Part shown: positions 36,037-45,138 of the stretch, piece after piece | Layout of the letters: every line of letters starts with the position of its first letter | Position numbering within the stretch: position 1 is the stretch's first letter | Origin: Oxalicibacterium solurbis | GTDB lineage: Bacteria > Pseudomonadota > Gammaproteobacteria > Burkholderiales > Burkholderiaceae_D | Length of the DNA: 64,000 nucleotides | NCBI RefSeq assembly: GCF_014635845.1 | Contig: NZ_BMDP01000001.1 | Coordinates: 62,001-126,000 of the forward strand | Reading direction: 5' to 3' | Notes under the pieces: generated by a model | Told to the model about the DNA's origin: nothing | Seen by the model: only the letters and a program-made list of their open reading frames with translations | Databases searched by the model: none | Made by a program: the position numbers and the translations under genes

Positions 36037-36921
36037 TTACATTAACTTCTGTTGCAAAAATTCCAGGAAACAACTGATGCGCCGCGACAGCTGCGTATTA
36101 CGGTAGTAGACCGCATGGATAGGCTGCAGATAGCCCGTATTGTGTTCTTCCAGGATTTTCACGAGGCGACCGGCGGCAATATCGTCCTTCGTCATGAATT
36201 CCGCCAGGCAGACAATGCCCTGTCCTTCCAGCGCCAGCGCGCGCAGGGTTTCGCCGCTGGAGGCGAACAGCGCCGGTGTCACCGTCAGCGTGTCGCCGCC
36301 CTGATGGCGCAGCGGCCATAGATTGCCGTTGTCGAACCGAAGAAAACCCAGCAGCTGGTGCCCGGCCAGTTCTTCCGGCGTTTGCGGCGTCCCATACTTT
36401 TGCAGGTAATCGGGGCTGGCCAGCACGAACAGGCGGCTGGCGCGCAACGGCCGCGCATGCAGCGTCGAATCCTGCAGCGCACCAATGCGGATTGCGATAT
36501 CCGTGCGGTGTTCCAGCAGGTCCGCCACCTGGTCGTTGCTGGTCAGTTCCAGCGTGATCTGCGGATACAGGCTGCGGAATTCGGCCACGTGCGGCACGAT
36601 CGCATGCAGGATGAACGGCGACGCGGCATCCACGCGCAGCCGCCCGCTCGGCTGCTGCCGGCGGATGCGGATCGCTTCCTCGGCCTCGTCCATGGCGGCG
36701 AGAATGGTCCGGGCTCGCGCCAGCAGCAGATGCCCTTCTTCGGTCAGCTCCATGCGGCGCGTCGTGCGCGTCATCAGTGAGGTCGCCAGCTTTTCCTCCA
36801 GCCGCGCCAGCGCCCGGCTGACGGCCGACGTGGTCTGTCCCAGATGCGCAGCCGCCGCGCCCAGCGTTCCGCTGTCGACGATGGCGGCGAACATGCGCAG
36901 GTCGTCCGAATTGATATCCAT
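36037..36921 (-). CDS. LysR-family regulator
   Basis: 294 residues: an N-terminal HTH (MDINSDDLRMFAAIVDSGTL to about 60) and an inducer-binding domain beginning SGRLRVDAASPFI near 92. It belongs to the large CrgA/AaeR-like group. Divergent from an NAD-dependent sugar-epimerase-like gene with 134 bp between starts, the classical arrangement for a LysR protein controlling its neighbour. GAGGAAAGA precedes the ATG. Inducer unknown. Confidence 0.9.
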   Translation of the reverse strand: MDINSDDLRMFAAIVDSGTLGAAAAHLGQTTSAVSRALARLEEKLATSLMTRTTRRMELTEEGHLLLARARTILAAMDEAEEAIRIRRQQPSGRLRVDAASPFILHAIVPHVAEFRSLYPQITLELTSNDQVADLLEHRTDIAIRIGALQDSTLHARPLRASRLFVLASPDYLQKYGTPQTPEELAGHQLLGFLRFDNGNLWPLRHQGGDTLTVTPALFASSGETLRALALEGQGIVCLAEFMTKDDIAAGRLVKILEEHNTGYLQPIHAVYYRNTQLSRRISCFLEFLQQKLM

Positions 36922-37055
36922 TCTTTCCTCCGGCGAAAATATCTTTTGAGAATATAGCCGTTTATTTCAACAATAAATATCCGCATAGTGATGCCATGCC
37001 GGAGCTGCATTTCGGCTTTACATACCGGACGACAGACCAACGAAAGGAAATGAAC

Positions 37056-37958
37056 ATGAACGTATTCATCACAGGCGCGGCAGGCTATATCGGCGGATCG
37101 GTTGCAACCCGACTGCTGCAGGAAGGCTGGAAGGTGCGCGGCCTGGTCCGCACGCAGGAACAGGCGGAACGCGTGCGCAAGCTCGGCATCGATCCGGTGA
37201 TCGGCACGCTGGAAGACACAGACCTGCTGGCGCACGAAGCGAAACAGGCCGACGCCGTCGTCAATGCCGCCAGCTCGGACAACCGTCCGCCGGTGGAAGC
37301 GATGCTGGATGCGCTGGCAGGCTCCGGCAAGCCCTTTATCCATACCAGCGGCTCCAGCGTGGTCGGCGACGATGCGCGCGGCGAATGGAAATCGGACAAG
37401 GTCTTTGCCGAAGATACGCCGGTCGACGTCGTGCCGGAAAAGGCGGCGCGCGCCTCGCTCGACAAGTTGATCCTCGATGCGGCGCAGCGCGGCGTGCGCT
37501 CGGTCATCCTGTGCAACACGATGATCTACGGCACCGGCCTCGGTGCCAGCCCGGACAGCGTGCAGATTCCGCCGCTGGTGGCGCAGGCGCAGAAAAGCGG
37601 CATTGCGCGTTACGTCGGCCAAGGCGTCAACGTCTGGTCCAACGTCCATATCGCGGACGTCGTCGAACTGTATCTACTGGCATTGAAAAAGGCACCGGCC
37701 GGCTCGTTCTACTTCGTCGAGAACGGCGAAGCCTCGTATGCCGACATCGTCGCCGCCATCGCCAAGCGCCTGAAGCTGGGCGCGCCGCAATCGTGGCCGG
37801 TGGAGGAAGCGATCAAGGAATGGGGCTTCGGCCACGCCGTCTACTCCTTCGGCTCCAACAGCCGCGTAACCGCCGCCAAGGCGCGCCGCGAATTGGGCTG
37901 GCAACCGAAGCACGCCTCGGTTTTCGACTGGATCGAAAACGATATGCAGGTGAAGTAG
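37056..37958 (+). CDS. NAD(P)-dependent epimerase/dehydratase-family protein (atypical SDR)
   Basis: 300 residues. The Rossmann start [14 protein letters not shown] has the GxxGxxG glycines (7, 10, 13). A NAAS segment follows, then HTSGSSVVG, and later MIYGTGLG and [11 protein letters not shown], all typical of the NAD-binding epimerase family. I see no clear YxxxK: the corresponding stretch reads ARASLDK, so it may be an atypical SDR without the standard catalytic Tyr. The second of two close ATGs (37056) is preferred because AAAGGA is well spaced from it. Divergent LysR neighbour is its likely regulator. Confidence 0.83.
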   Translation: MNVFITGAAGYIGGSVATRLLQEGWKVRGLVRTQEQAERVRKLGIDPVIGTLEDTDLLAHEAKQADAVVNAASSDNRPPVEAMLDALAGSGKPFIHTSGSSVVGDDARGEWKSDKVFAEDTPVDVVPEKAARASLDKLILDAAQRGVRSVILCNTMIYGTGLGASPDSVQIPPLVAQAQKSGIARYVGQGVNVWSNVHIADVVELYLLALKKAPAGSFYFVENGEASYADIVAAIAKRLKLGAPQSWPVEEAIKEWGFGHAVYSFGSNSRVTAAKARRELGWQPKHASVFDWIENDMQVK

Positions 37959-38093
37959 TTCTTTGGTCGGCGGCTTGGCGGCTTCCGGTTTGGCGAATCG
38001 GTCGGGTGGATCAGTTTGGTGAATCGATACGCCGCCTTTGCCACCATTCCCCATTACCACCCGCCGTTACACCAACAGGCAGACTGCAAAATC

Positions 38094-38132
38094 TCGGCAG
38101 AAATTTGTTAAATGGCAATAAATTTCTGCCGA
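38094..38132. repeat. 13-bp perfect inverted repeat overlapping the promoter
   Basis: TCGGCAGAAATTT (38094-38106) and AAATTTCTGCCGA (38120-38132) are exact reverse complements around a 13-nt loop. The right arm ends inside the GCCGA of the sigma-28 -10 element, so it may be an operator or simply shape the start of the DNA there. Confidence 0.75.
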
Positions 38133-38135
38133 AGA
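38109..38135 (+). promoter_or_regulatory. sigma-28 (FliA) promoter of the chemoreceptor gene
   Basis: TAAA (38109-38112), 15 nt, then GCCGAAGA (38128-38135). The flagellar consensus is TAAA-N15-GCCGATAA; the -35 core is perfect and the -10 matches at 6 of 8. Confidence 0.72.
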
Positions 38136-38266
38136 ATTCTTTCCCAGGCTTAATATGTTCTGGCAGTGACTTGCTGAACAAGGACGGCGCGTCGATTCCG
38201 ACGATACGTCCCGCAGTAGATGGCTTGATCTTCGAACAGAACAATTCAACCATTGGGAAAACAGTC

Positions 38267-39904
38267 ATGTCCACGCCACATCCCCGCCGCGCGATGAGCA
38301 TCGCGAAAAAACTCGGGCTGCTCATCGGCAGCGCTCTTCTCGGCATCATCGTCATCACGGCCCTGTTCCTCGTCTCCGAACGCAAGCTCATCCTGGAAGA
38401 ACGGCAAGGCAATGTCCGCCAGACCGTCGAAACCGCCTACGGCATTCTCACCTACTACCACGATCTGGCAGGCAAAGGCACGCTGACGGAACAGCAGGCG
38501 CAGCAGCAGGCCATGCAGACCATCAAGGGACTGCGCTACAGCGGCACCGAATATTTCTGGATCAACGACATGCATCCGACGATGGTGATGCATCCGATCA
38601 GTCCCGCACTGGAAGGCAAGGACCTGACGGAGAACAAGGACCCGACCGGCAAGCATCTCTTCGTCGAATTCGTCAAGGTGGTCAAGGCCGACGGCGCGGG
38701 ATTCGTGCCCTACCTGTGGGCCAAGCCCGGCAGCACCAAGCCGGTTCCCAAGATCTCGTATGTGAAAGGCTTCGCGCCCTGGGGCTGGATCATCGGTTCC
38801 GGCATCTATCTCGACACAGTGCAGGCCACCATTCTGGAACGCCTGCTCTACTTTTCCATCAGCGCCCTGATGCTCGCCGCCATCCTCTTCGCGATCGGCA
38901 TGGTGATTGCGCGCGGCATGCTCCGGCAACTCGGCGGCGAACCGGATTACGCAGCCAGCGTCGCCAGCAGCATTGCCGCCGGCGACCTGACGGTCGACGT
39001 CCAGCTCCGCAAGGGCGACAGCGGCAGCCTGCTGTTCGCCATGCGCGGCATGCGCGACAGCCTTGCCAGGATCGTCAGCGAAGTGCGCAGCGGCACCGAC
39101 ACGATCGCCACCGCATCCGGCCAGATCGCCTCGGGCAACCTCGATCTGTCTTCGCGTACAGAGGAACAGGCCAGCTCGCTGGAAGAAACCGCCTCCTCGA
39201 TGGAGGAACTGACGTCGACGGTGAAGCAGAACGTCGACAATGCGAAACAGGCCAACCAACTCGCCGCCACCGCATCCGAAGTGGCGGCCAAAGGCGGCAC
39301 GGTCATGACGGAAGTGGTCGAGACCATGCGCTCGATCAACGATTCGTCGAAGAAGATCGTCGACATCATCGGCGTCATCGACGGCATCGCCTTTCAGACC
39401 AATATCCTCGCGCTGAATGCGGCGGTGGAAGCGGCACGCGCCGGCGAACAGGGGCGTGGCTTCGCCGTGGTGGCATCCGAAGTGCGCAGCCTGGCGCAAC
39501 GCTCGGCGGCGGCAGCCAAGGAAATCAAGGCGCTGATCGGCGATTCGGTCGGCAAGGTCGATGCCGGCACCGCGCTGGTCGATCAGGCCGGGGAAACGAT
39601 GCGCGACGTGGTCGACAGCATAGGACGCGTCACGCTGATGATGGGCGACATCACCACGGCCAGCCAGGAACAGAGCGCCGGCATCGAGGAAGTCAACCAG
39701 GCCATCGGCCAGATGGATCAGGTCACCCAGCAGAATGCGGCGCTGGTGGAAGAAGCCGCAGCGGCGGCGGCATCACTGCAGGATCAGGCCGACAAGCTGG
39801 CGCAGATCGTCAGCATCTTCAGGCTCAATGCCTCCGCCAGGCTGACGAGCGAATCGCCAAGGTTGACGGCAGCGACGCCAACGCACCCTGAGGGCGTCAA
39901 CTAA
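38267..39904 (+). CDS. methyl-accepting chemotaxis protein (sCache type)
   Basis: 545 residues. Membrane helix about 15-35, a periplasmic single-Cache domain ([14 protein letters not shown], then [19 protein letters not shown]), a second helix about 187-212, HAMP, and a signalling domain with the hairpin tip [21 protein letters not shown]. Gln/Glu sites for methylation flank it ([20 protein letters not shown]). sCache receptors commonly sense small carboxylates. No C-terminal CheR-binding pentapeptide (NWETF type) is seen. ATG at 38267 chosen; M10 is an alternative. A flagellar-type promoter upstream places it in the motility regulon. Confidence 0.9.
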   Translation: MSTPHPRRAMSIAKKLGLLIGSALLGIIVITALFLVSERKLILEERQGNVRQTVETAYGILTYYHDLAGKGTLTEQQAQQQAMQTIKGLRYSGTEYFWINDMHPTMVMHPISPALEGKDLTENKDPTGKHLFVEFVKVVKADGAGFVPYLWAKPGSTKPVPKISYVKGFAPWGWIIGSGIYLDTVQATILERLLYFSISALMLAAILFAIGMVIARGMLRQLGGEPDYAASVASSIAAGDLTVDVQLRKGDSGSLLFAMRGMRDSLARIVSEVRSGTDTIATASGQIASGNLDLSSRTEEQASSLEETASSMEELTSTVKQNVDNAKQANQLAATASEVAAKGGTVMTEVVETMRSINDSSKKIVDIIGVIDGIAFQTNILALNAAVEAARAGEQGRGFAVVASEVRSLAQRSAAAAKEIKALIGDSVGKVDAGTALVDQAGETMRDVVDSIGRVTLMMGDITTASQEQSAGIEEVNQAIGQMDQVTQQNAALVEEAAAAAASLQDQADKLAQIVSIFRLNASARLTSESPRLTAATPTHPEGVN

Positions 39905-39906
39905 GT

Positions 39907-39931
39907 GTCAACGGATAACGTCAACGGATAA
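39907..39931 (+). repeat. short tandem repeat after the chemoreceptor gene
   Basis: GTCAACGGATAAC followed directly by GTCAACGGATAAT, two copies of a 13-bp unit starting 3 bp after the stop; the end of the gene itself carries another GTCAAC. Confidence 0.7.
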
Positions 39932-40037
39932 TGCGGAAGACGGCGAGAGAATGACGTTTTAAACGAACCTCGCCTCTCCCGCTCAATCCACGACGAGGCG
40001 AAAGCCGATCGATATGGCGCGGCCTCTTCCATGCCTC

Positions 40038-40943
40038 TCAGTTCGCCGGCTCTTTCAGACTCTCCTGCAGAAAGGTCCGCAAGGCCGTCACCGACGGCGA
40101 CAGCATCAGCCGGTGCGCGCACACAAGATTGAGCGGCGCCGGTTCCCCATCCAGTTCCGGCAGCAGCGCCACCAGTTTCCCTGACTTCAGGTCGGCCCTG
40201 ATATCCAGCGCGGACTTGTAGGCCAGCCCTTTCCCCGCCACTGCCCAGCGCCGCACCAGATCGGCATCGTCGCAGATGCGGTCGCCCTGCACCGTCATCG
40301 TCTCGATGCTGCCGTTGCGATGGAATATCCAGCGGTCATGCACGGTATCGCCCAGCACGTAGCGCAGGCAGTTGTGATGCTGCAGATCGACGAGCGCCTG
40401 CGGCCGCCCGTGGCGCTTCAGGTATGCCGGCGAAGCGCACAGCACGCGCCGGTTGTCCGGCATCAGCGGCAGCGCCACCATCGTCGAATCCTCCGGCTCG
40501 CCGTAGCGGATCGCGATATCGACCGGCTGCCGATACAGGTCTGCCAGCCGGTCGCTGATGCGGATGCGGAAACGGACCATCGGATGCTGCGCCTGAAAGG
40601 CATCCAGCCACGGCAGCAGCACATTGCGCCCCAGATCGGACGGCATCGACAGGTTCAGTTCGCCGCCGACCTCCTGCGCATCGCGCGCCACGCTGGCGGC
40701 ACCTTCTTCCACCGCCTGCAGAATCTGCCGCGCATAAGCCAGATAACGCTCGCCCTCGGCAGTCAGCCTCAGACTGCGCGTCGAACGCACGAACAGCCGC
40801 GCCTGCAGTACTCCTTCCAGGCGCTTCAGCGCGGCGCTGGCTGCTGCCGGTGCCATGTCCAGCTCTCGCGCCGCCGCCGACAAACCGCCACGATCGGCGG
40901 CATGGATGAACAGCTGCAGGTCTTCGATACGCGGGATTTTCAT
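40038..40943 (-). CDS. LysR-family regulator
   Basis: 301 residues: HTH in MKIPRIEDLQLFIHAADRGG to about 60, with AAASAALKRLEGVLQARLF as recognition part, then an inducer domain starting GGELNLSMPSDLGRNVLLP near 93. Divergent from an alcohol-dehydrogenase-like gene, with a TATTCG-N22-CGAATA dyad (40961-40994) between them that could be its site. Likely regulator of that gene; inducer unknown. Confidence 0.89.
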   Translation of the reverse strand: MKIPRIEDLQLFIHAADRGGLSAAARELDMAPAAASAALKRLEGVLQARLFVRSTRSLRLTAEGERYLAYARQILQAVEEGAASVARDAQEVGGELNLSMPSDLGRNVLLPWLDAFQAQHPMVRFRIRISDRLADLYRQPVDIAIRYGEPEDSTMVALPLMPDNRRVLCASPAYLKRHGRPQALVDLQHHNCLRYVLGDTVHDRWIFHRNGSIETMTVQGDRICDDADLVRRWAVAGKGLAYKSALDIRADLKSGKLVALLPELDGEPAPLNLVCAHRLMLSPSVTALRTFLQESLKEPAN

Positions 40944-41102
40944 TTTATTTTTGAAAGTGTTATTCGATTAACGTTATTTTTCATCAAACGAATATAGCGG
41001 AAACTGCGCATCAACGGCGGACATGAACGTTCGCCGGCAAATTGCAGCCCAACACTGGCTGCCATGCAAAACGCCAACCGGACAAGAACAAGGAGCCTCA
41101 CC

Positions 41103-42119
41103 ATGAAAGCCGTCGCCTATCAACAATCCCTGCCGATCACCGATCCGCAAGCCTTGCAGGACGTCACCCTGCCCGATCCGGAACCATCCGGCCGCGACCT
41201 GCTGATCGAAGTCAGGGCGATCTCCGTCAATCCGGTCGACTGCAAGGTACGCAACGGCGTCAACCCGCCGGACGGCGAATGGAAGGTGCTGGGCTGGGAT
41301 GCCGCCGGCATCGTGCGCGCCGCCGGCAGCGACGTCACGCTGTTCAAGCCGGGCGACCGCATCTACTACGCCGGGTCGATCGCGCGTGCCGGCACCAACA
41401 GCGAATTGCATCTGGTCGACGAGCGCATCGTCGGCCGCATGCCGGCCTCGCTGGAATTCGCCAAGGCCGCCGCCTTGCCGCTGACCGCGATCACGGCATG
41501 GGAATTGCTGTTCGAACGGCTGGGCGTCGCGCGCAATACCGGCGCCGGCACCAGCGATGCGATCCTGATCATCGGTGCAGCCGGCGGCGTCGGCTCCATC
41601 CTCGTGCAACTGGCGCGCCAGCTGACCGGTCTGACCGTGATCGGCACCGCATCCCGCGAGGAAACGCGCGAATGGGTGATGAACCTGGGCGCGCATCACG
41701 TGATCGACCACACGAAGCCGCTGTCGCAGGAACTGAAACGCATCGGCATTCCGCAGGTGCAATACGTCGCCAGCCTGAACCAGACCGATGCGCATTTCGA
41801 CGAGATCGTCGAATCGCTGGCGCCACAGGGCAAGCTCGGCCTGATCGACGATCCGAAATCGCTGGATGCCAACAAGCTCAAGCGCAAGAGCCTCTCGCTG
41901 CACTGGGAATTCATGTTCACGCGTTCGCTGTTCGGCACCGACGACATGCAGAAACAGCATGAACTGCTGGACGAGGTCGCGCGGCTGATCGACAACGGCA
42001 CGCTGAAGACGACTTTCGGCGAACATTTCGGCAGGATCGACGCTGCCAATCTGCGCCGTGCACATGCGCTGATCGAAAGCAACAAGGCGAAAGGCAAGAT
42101 CGTGCTGGAAGGGTTCTGA
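41103..42119 (+). CDS. MDR-family zinc-type alcohol dehydrogenase/quinone reductase
   Basis: 338 residues. GroES-like part with ISVNPVDCKVRNG and LGWDAAGIVRAAG, then a Rossmann domain with IIGAAGGVGSILVQLARQL near 158-176. Catalytic zinc Cys/His ligands are largely missing, as in the ZADH/quinone-oxidoreductase branch that uses NADPH to reduce quinones or enones. AAGGAG precedes the ATG at 41103. Divergent LysR gene suggests inducible expression. Confidence 0.87.
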   Translation: MKAVAYQQSLPITDPQALQDVTLPDPEPSGRDLLIEVRAISVNPVDCKVRNGVNPPDGEWKVLGWDAAGIVRAAGSDVTLFKPGDRIYYAGSIARAGTNSELHLVDERIVGRMPASLEFAKAAALPLTAITAWELLFERLGVARNTGAGTSDAILIIGAAGGVGSILVQLARQLTGLTVIGTASREETREWVMNLGAHHVIDHTKPLSQELKRIGIPQVQYVASLNQTDAHFDEIVESLAPQGKLGLIDDPKSLDANKLKRKSLSLHWEFMFTRSLFGTDDMQKQHELLDEVARLIDNGTLKTTFGEHFGRIDAANLRRAHALIESNKAKGKIVLEGF

Positions 42120-42198
42120 TTGCGCCGGGTCAACGACGCAAATCACCGGACAAATCAGCAGTGCAACTTACGGCACGATTCGTACACGCTAAAAACAA

Positions 42199-42222
42199 AA
42201 CGGCGGCCTCAAAGCCGCCGTT
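42199..42222 (-). terminator. intrinsic terminator of the DUF4197 gene
   Basis: Stem AACGGCGGC / GCCGCCGTT around a 6-nt loop; on the minus strand it runs into TTTTGTTTTT, 48 bp after the stop. Confidence 0.8.
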
Positions 42223-42269
42223 CCTGCATGAGATGGGTGTCCGCTTGCGCGTCAGCCCGAATTTCAACA

Positions 42270-42962
42270 CTACTTCACCGCGCCGAAAACCTTGCCCAGG
42301 ATCGCACTGCCGGTGCCGACCGGATCGGCACGGATCGCTTTTTCCTCTTCGCCGATGATCGTGTACAGGCCGTCCAGCGCACGCTGCGTCACGTAGCCTT
42401 CGACCGTCGAATCCTCTTTCGTCAGGCCCGATGCGCTGGCCTTGCTCATCAGGCCGTTGTATTGCGCGGACAAGCCGTTCTTGTCGGTGATCTTCTTCAC
42501 GATAGGCAGGAATTTCGTCGTCAGCTGCGACGAGGTCTTCTGACGAAAAAAATCGGTGACCGAGGTATCGCCGCCGGTCAGAATGTTCTTCGCATCGGAG
42601 ACAGACATGTTCTTTACCGCGTCCAGCAGCAGCGGCTTGGCTTCGGCGACGGCCGATTCGGCGGCGTGGTTCATCGACGTTTCCAGTTCGTCGACCTTCT
42701 TGCCCTGGCCGAGCATCTTCAGGATGGGCTTGGCTTTTTCCAGTTGCCCCGGCAGGCTGATGCGTACCTTGTCGTTGTTCAGAAAACCGTTCTGCGTACC
42801 CAGCTTGGAGACGGCAACCGAGGCACCCTTTTCCAGCGCGGTCTTGACGCCGCTGGTCGCATCCTTGTTGCTGAGATCGGCCAGCGACACGGCAACAGCC
42901 AGCGAACTTGCGCAAACCAGCGCAGCGACGGCCAGGGTTTTCGAGAAGATGGAAATCGACAT
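42270..42962 (-). CDS. exported DUF4197 protein
   Basis: 230 residues with a signal peptide (MSISIFSKTLAVAALVCASSLAVA). The mature protein is helical and matches the DUF4197 pattern: SGVKTALEKGASVAVSKLG near the start, LLDAVKNMSVSDAKNILTGGDTS in the middle and YVTQRALDGLYTIIGEEE near the end. Periplasmic or outer-membrane associated; function unknown in the family. GGAGAGAGC precedes the ATG. Monocistronic. Confidence 0.85.
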   Translation of the reverse strand: MSISIFSKTLAVAALVCASSLAVAVSLADLSNKDATSGVKTALEKGASVAVSKLGTQNGFLNNDKVRISLPGQLEKAKPILKMLGQGKKVDELETSMNHAAESAVAEAKPLLLDAVKNMSVSDAKNILTGGDTSVTDFFRQKTSSQLTTKFLPIVKKITDKNGLSAQYNGLMSKASASGLTKEDSTVEGYVTQRALDGLYTIIGEEEKAIRADPVGTGSAILGKVFGAVK

Positions 42963-43023
42963 GCTCTCTCCTTAAACGGGGAAATGAGTGGGAAATCAAT
43001 GAACGGACGAAAGATGCGTCATC

Positions 43024-43947
43024 CTAGCGCAACGCAGAATGGATGTCCTCTGCATCGCTATTTGATATGTCGATATCCATCGGATACACATCTTTGCGCA
43101 CACGCAGGAAAGTCGCAAAACGCGGAATTCCACTGTCGTTGAATCCGCGATAGCGATACGTGACCCAGCTGCCGATTGGCGGAGGCGCTTCACGCTGCGC
43201 ATCGGTAAAGCCGCTGCCGAGACGAAAACGGATGCCATCCGGCGTTTGCACCAGCAACGCACCCAGCCGCCCTGCATGCTTGCCCTTGCCCGGCAGATGC
43301 GCCAGCACTTTGGCTTCCGCATCGTCGTGCAGCTTGAGCTTCAGCAAATCGTCGTTACGCTCGGCACGGTACAGCGAAGCGCCGCGATGCAGCATCAAAC
43401 CTTCGCCGCCGGCTTGCACAATGACATGCAGGCGCTGCTGCAGTTCCGCATGACTTTTTACTTTCTCCTGCGGCACGGCCTGCACCCACTGCTTGTTCAA
43501 TGCGGCGATCGTCTGCCGCAACACCGGCAGGCGATCGTCGAAGGTGCCGCCATGCGCCGGCAGATCGAACACCATGAAGCGCATGTTGCTCCAGGCCGCA
43601 TCGTCCGGCTGCTGCGTACGTGCCGTCGAAACCGCCTCGGCAAAACGTCCGCGCCCTGCCCACAGCTCGCCGTCCAGCGGCACGGCCGGCCAGCCTGCGA
43701 CGAACCACGCAGGCGCATGAATGCTTTCGCCGCCGCGCGTCCACAACCGTTCGCCATCCCAATAGGCGCGCAAGCCGTCGTATTTTTCGCTGACCCAGTA
43801 GGCGGCCAGATCGACGCCAGGATGGTAGCTGTTTGCCAGCATCACCGGCGCGCGTACAGCTTCTGTCTGCCGATTTTGCGTCTGCGCTTGCGCCGCCGTC
43901 AGCATGCCGCCGAGCAACAACACTGTGGCGATTCTGCGAAATTCCAT
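43024..43947 (-). CDS. exported ATP-dependent DNA ligase, LigE type
   Basis: 307 residues. Signal peptide MEFRRIATVLLLGGMLTAAQA, then a minimal ATP-dependent ligase core: motif I SEKYDGLRAYWDG with adenylated Lys 55, LDGELWAGR (motif III region), GEGLMLHRG (motif IV), LKLKLHDDAEAKVL (motif V) and an OB domain at the end. It seals nicks in double-stranded DNA. Lig E enzymes are periplasmic in Gram-negatives and have been linked to DNA uptake or extracellular DNA. A very strong ribosome site (GGGGGAGG) precedes the ATG at 43947. Divergent from the Ku-LigD genes. Confidence 0.88.
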   Translation of the reverse strand: MEFRRIATVLLLGGMLTAAQAQTQNRQTEAVRAPVMLANSYHPGVDLAAYWVSEKYDGLRAYWDGERLWTRGGESIHAPAWFVAGWPAVPLDGELWAGRGRFAEAVSTARTQQPDDAAWSNMRFMVFDLPAHGGTFDDRLPVLRQTIAALNKQWVQAVPQEKVKSHAELQQRLHVIVQAGGEGLMLHRGASLYRAERNDDLLKLKLHDDAEAKVLAHLPGKGKHAGRLGALLVQTPDGIRFRLGSGFTDAQREAPPPIGSWVTYRYRGFNDSGIPRFATFLRVRKDVYPMDIDISNSDAEDIHSALR

Positions 43948-44137
43948 CCTGCCTCCCCCTGTTCGTTTTCTAGTTCTGCTCTTTTCTTGTCGTACCCTCA
44001 TGCAACAAGCGACTTTCGCTAACCGCTACAGGCACCGCAAGGCGTCGACAGTTCCGACAGCGTTTTACGCGCTTTTCCTACAGACACTGTGCCATGCGCG
44101 CCGCATCATGAACATCCCGCATTTCATGGACACGATC

Positions 44138-45136
44138 ATGGCGAAATCCATGCCGACAGCCAGCCGACGCGTGCTGTGGAAAGGCGCAATTTCTTTCGGC
44201 CTGGTGCATATTCCGATCGCGCTGTACACCGCGACAGCCGAACACGGCCTCGACTTCGACTGGCTCGACAAGCGCACGCTCGATCCGGTCGGCTACAAGC
44301 GCATCAATAAAAAAACCGGCAAGGAAATCGCGAAGGAAAACATCGTCAAGGGCATCGAGGTCGAAGACGGCAGCTACGTCGTGCTGACGCCGGAGGAAAT
44401 CGAGGCCGCCTACCCGAGGACCACACAGACGATCGAGATCGAATCCTTCGTCGCGACAGACAGCATTCCCTTCCTGTATCTGGAACGACCCTACTACATC
44501 GCGCCGATCAACAAGGGCGAGAAAGTCTATGCGCTGCTGCGCGAAATCCTCAAGCGCAGCGGCAAGGTCGGCATTGCCAAGGTCGTGATCCAGACGCGTC
44601 AACATCTGGCCGTGCTGATCCCGGTCGGCCCGGCGCTGGTGCTGAATCTGCTGCGCTGGGGCGACGAAATCCGAACCTGGGAACAGCTGGATCTGCCGAA
44701 GGAAGGTGCCAAGGCGGCCGGTCTGACCGACAGGGAAATCAAGATGGGCGAACAGCTGGTCGACGACATGAGTGGCGAATGGGACCCGGACGCCTTCACC
44801 GATTCGTTCAAGGAGCAGATCCTGCAACTGGTCGAGCGCAAGATCGCAGCCGGTGAAACGGAAACGGTCGCGCACATCGAACCGCAGGAAGCCGGCACCG
44901 GCGCGACGATCTACGATCTCACCGAGATGCTGCAGCGCAGCCTGAAGAACAAGGGCAAGGCCGCATCGGCGGACGACGAAACTGAAGAAGAAAAACCGGC
45001 ACGCAAGACGCCGGCCAAGCGTGCCGCTGCACGTAAATCCTCCGGCAAGACGTCTTCACGTGCGGCCGTCAAATCTGCATCCAAATCCAAATCGGCTAAC
45101 GCAAAACCAAGCGCGCCCCGGCGCAGATCGGCTTGA
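44138..45136 (+). CDS. ku: Ku protein of bacterial NHEJ
   Basis: 332 residues from MAKSMPTASRRVLWKGAISFGLV (read as the standard Ku start). The Ku core covers about 15-265: HIPIALYTATAE, GYKRINKKTGKEI, YYIAPINKGEKVYALL, AKVVIQTRQHLAVL. A long Lys/Ala/Ser-rich tail follows (about 275-332), the extended basic type that helps DNA threading. Ku dimers bind broken DNA ends and recruit LigD. An earlier ATG at 44108 is possible; neither has a clear ribosome site. LigD starts 2 bp after the stop. Confidence 0.92.
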   Translation: MAKSMPTASRRVLWKGAISFGLVHIPIALYTATAEHGLDFDWLDKRTLDPVGYKRINKKTGKEIAKENIVKGIEVEDGSYVVLTPEEIEAAYPRTTQTIEIESFVATDSIPFLYLERPYYIAPINKGEKVYALLREILKRSGKVGIAKVVIQTRQHLAVLIPVGPALVLNLLRWGDEIRTWEQLDLPKEGAKAAGLTDREIKMGEQLVDDMSGEWDPDAFTDSFKEQILQLVERKIAAGETETVAHIEPQEAGTGATIYDLTEMLQRSLKNKGKAASADDETEEEKPARKTPAKRAAARKSSGKTSSRAAVKSASKSKSANAKPSAPRRRSA

Positions 45137-45138
45137 CC

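Larger units (their letters stand above)
37959..38266. other. 308-bp control region upstream of the chemoreceptor
   Basis: No gene. It holds a sigma-28-type promoter (38109-38135) overlapped by a 13-bp inverted repeat (38094-38132). From the promoter to the ATG there is a leader of roughly 125 nt without a recognised riboswitch. Confidence 0.6.

Noticed and set aside
35894-36106. 70-codon frame in the AT-rich stretch
   Set aside because: Overlaps the end of the LysR gene, Lys/Phe/Asn-rich only because of base composition, no ribosome site.
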